64,000 nt of DNA from CADEED01 sp036677145 (GTDB taxonomy: Bacteria; Pseudomonadota; Gammaproteobacteria; Steroidobacterales; Steroidobacteraceae). Shown one piece after another: positions 62,144-64,000 of this stretch. Below the pieces are notes generated by a model, which saw only the letters and a program-made list of their open reading frames with translations, ran no database searches and was not told where the DNA came from. A program made the position numbers and the translations under genes. How positions within the stretch are numbered: the stretch's first letter is position 1; each line of letters opens with the position of its first letter. The stretch spans positions 62,001 through 126,000 of the forward strand of contig JAKFFF010000011.1 of NCBI GenBank assembly GCA_036677145.1, given 5' to 3'.

Positions 62144-64000
62144 GCGGCCTCCTTGGTGAGTTCGGTGAATGCTTCGGAGAGTTTTGCTTCGCGTACTTCG
62201 AGGCGGCGCACGTTGGCGTCTGCGGCGAGCAGGCGGCGCACGACACTTTCAGCGTCGCTCGTGGTGATGACGAGCCGCGCGCGATCCATCGTGGCTTCGA
62301 TCACACCTGTCCAGCCGCGCAACTCTTCAGGCGTGAGCGTGCTTTCACAGGAGACCTGGCGGCGCGCGACCAGCGCGCGCATTTCATCGACGCTGCCGGA
62401 CGCGACGATGCGGCCCTTTGCGAGCACGGCGACGCGCGAAGCGAGCGATTCCGCTTCTTCGAGGTAATGCGTGGTCAGCACGATCGAACAACCCTTTGCG
62501 AGCAACGCGCGGATGTTCGACCACAGCGCTTCGCGGGCCTGGACGTCGAGGCCGACGGTGGGTTCGTCGAGGAACAAGACGCGCGGACGGCCCACTATCG
62601 CGACCGCGAACTGCGCCTGGCGTTTCTGTCCGCCCGACAACTTGCCGTACTGACGATTCGCGATCGCGGTCGTGCCGGTGAGGGCGAGTACCTCGTCGAC
62701 CGACATCGGGTCGATGTAGTAGCTGGCGGCGAGCGCGACGAGCTCGCGTACATGCAGCTCCTTGACGAGCTCGACGTCCTGCATCATCACGCCGAGTTTG
62801 CGGCGCCGGTCGACGTCGAGCGGCGAACCGCCGAACAGCGTGACCTCACCCGCGTCGGGCTCGGTGAGTCCGAGCCACAACGAGATGGCGGTGGATTTTC
62901 CCGCGCCGTTCGGACCGAGCACCGCGAGCAGTTCGCCGCGGTGCAGTTCGATGTCTATTCCGGAGAGCGCCGTGGTCGTCCCGAACTTCTTCACCACGCC
63001 GCGCATCGCGGCGACCGGGCCGCTGCCGCCCGTGGTCATTGGCGAAGGCGTTGGTGCGGAGGGCGACGGCGAAGTCGGCGGTCTGCCGCGCGGATGCTTG
63101 CGGCCGTTGAGCACCTTGCCGATAAATGTCGGGCGCACGAGGTAGTGATAGCTGAGGAACAGCACCGCGAAGCTGACCACCAGGATGAAGGGGTACTTGA
63201 TGCCCCAGTGCAGCGGCCACTGGCCCACCCACACCGCGAGCACCGCGACCACCGGCAGGTGCGCCAGGTAGATCCAGTACGAGGCGTCCGCGATGTAGCG
63301 GCGCACCGGGCTGTAGTTAGACAGGAAGCGCAGCGCGGCGCCGGTGAGGCCGAATATCCAACCCCATACCGCGACGCCGAAGATGCACGCGAACAGGGTC
63401 CGGGTGAGTCCCGGCGCCGCAATCGGAGTCACATGCGTGGTGTGCAGCAGCCAGCCGGTGGCGATCACGGCCAGCACCAGGTGCACGAACCAGCGTGACT
63501 CGATGGCCGCCAGAGAGTTCTTCGAGCGATTCACCAGCCAGCCGACGATGAACGCCGTGCCGAAGCCGACCGTCGCCGGCACTTCGGGTATCAGCGAATG
63601 GTCGGGCGTGGGAATGCCGGTCCAGTAGATCCAGAACGGCAGCGCCAAAAGCGTCGCGGCCAACGGCAGCCCGAGCACGAACACGGCGATGGGCACGCGG
63701 ATGGCGCCTTCGACCGCCCGGTCGATGAGGTTGCGCAATTTCTGCGCGGGATCGAGGCGCACCAGCACGGCGCGCAGCGCGATCACCGCCACGTAAAGGA
63801 CGAGCAACTGGTGCAGGAACCACAGGTGCATCAGCGGAAACCAGCCGTCGGGCATCGGCGGCGCCGCGGGCGGTGCACCGTTGAACATCTTGCTCGCGCC
63901 CATGCCCCAGATCGCGAACACCAGCGGGACGACGATCATCCAGGCCACGATCAAGGGCAGCAGGATGCGCATCGCGCGGTTGGCCCAGAAACCTCGCGCG
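62140..64000 (-). CDS. Acyltransferase-3-like membrane domain fused to ABC ATPase (5' end outside window)
   Basis: Partial: the frame is open to the window edge (RGFWANRAMRILLP precedes the ATG at 63972), so the N-terminus lies beyond 64000. Domain 1 (about 63.1-64.0 kb) has at least seven membrane helices of the acyltransferase-3/OpgC type, with YSPVRRYIADASYWIYLAHLP near its end. A Pro/Ser/Thr linker (63.04-63.1 kb) leads, with no stop or start signal, into a complete ABC ATPase: Walker A GPNGAGKST, Q-loop, signature LSGGQKRQ, Walker B VLFLDEPTVGLD, His-switch VLTTHYLEEAE. The internal ATG 63039 has no ribosome site. The permease follows with a 4-bp overlap. Confidence 0.9.
   Translation of the reverse strand, partial: ARGFWANRAMRILLPLIVAWMIVVPLVFAIWGMGASKMFNGAPPAAPPMPDGWFPLMHLWFLHQLLVLYVAVIALRAVLVRLDPAQKLRNLIDRAVEGAIRVPIAVFVLGLPLAATLLALPFWIYWTGIPTPDHSLIPEVPATVGFGTAFIVGWLVNRSKNSLAAIESRWFVHLVLAVIATGWLLHTTHVTPIAAPGLTRTLFACIFGVAVWGWIFGLTGAALRFLSNYSPVRRYIADASYWIYLAHLPVVAVLAVWVGQWPLHWGIKYPFILVVSFAVLFLSYHYLVRPTFIGKVLNGRKHPRGRPPTSPSPSAPTPSPMTTGGSGPVAAMRGVVKKFGTTTALSGIDIELHRGELLAVLGPNGAGKSTAISLWLGLTEPDAGEVTLFGGSPLDVDRRRKLGVMMQDVELVKELHVRELVALAASYYIDPMSVDEVLALTGTTAIANRQYGKLSGGQKRQAQFAVAIVGRPRVLFLDEPTVGLDVQAREALWSNIRALLAKGCSIVLTTHYLEEAESLASRVAVLAKGRIVASGSVDEMRALVARRQVSCESTLTPEELRGWTGVIEATMDRARLVITTSDAESVVRRLLAADANVRRLEVREAKLSEAFTELTKEAA

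Overview
The window is a G+C-rich gammaproteobacterial chromosome segment. The clpS-clpA / infA-aat / trxB / ftsK-lolA-rarA-serS block keeps the gene order of enteric bacteria. The companions (partial type II secretion cluster, imuB-dnaE2 mutasome, hybrid kinases, giant Gly-rich autotransporter) suggest a Xanthomonadales/Nevskiales-type organism, for example Steroidobacteraceae. That placement is inference from gene content; no 16S gene is present.

Layout. 1-4.6 kb: 3' part of imuB, carrying an in-frame palindromic insertion, and dnaE2. 4.7-10.8 kb (minus): a small acidic protein and gspF-E-D-C. 10.9-13.6 kb: clpS-clpA. 13.6-17.0 kb (minus): LapA-like protein, infA, aat, a GNAT-like protein and trxB. 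17.2-24.7 kb: ald, then a tightly overlapping ftsK-lolA-vanZ-rarA-crcB-serS run. 24.8-26.0 kb: truncated haemoglobin, lipoprotein and DUF6522-like operon behind an FNR/Dnr-like box. 26.1-28.5 kb: hybrid kinase and LuxR-type response regulator that converge and overlap. 28.75-29.08 kb: tRNA-Ser(UGA), fragments copied from it, and an intrinsic terminator. 29.1-42.0 kb: one autotransporter adhesin reading frame of about 4,290 codons with about 54 Gly-rich repeats, split by a single in-frame TAG. 42.0-43.6 kb: small membrane and envelope genes. 43.6-45.8 kb (minus): ArsR-SRPBCC-SDR-GST operon with a palindromic operator over its promoter and start codon. 45.9-47.1 kb: xth and a GFA protein. 47.3-49.6 kb: a second hybrid kinase. 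49.7-53.1 kb: an unknown gene, a perfect 42-bp inverted repeat between convergent genes, a cardiolipin synthase-like gene, an AI-2E-type transporter and a 36-aa membrane peptide. 53.3-58.0 kb: a third (three-PAS) hybrid kinase flanked by two TonB-like, proline-rich membrane-anchored proteins. 58.1-64.0 kb (minus): a probable operon with an acyltransferase/ABC-ATPase fusion (cut by the window edge), ABC permease, Tat-exported Gfo/Idh/MocA oxidoreductase and a tandem acetyl-esterase/SGNH hydrolase.

How the parts fit. Conserved housekeeping genes (protein quality control, translation, chromosome segregation, lipoprotein export) occupy the left 25 kb. The right 40 kb is accessory: surface adhesion, signalling, membrane lipid and surface-glycan functions. 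The most unusual items are the amber-split giant adhesin placed directly behind a tRNA terminator, the acyltransferase-ABC fusion and its operon, the palindromic element tolerated inside imuB, and the tRNA-Ser-derived debris.
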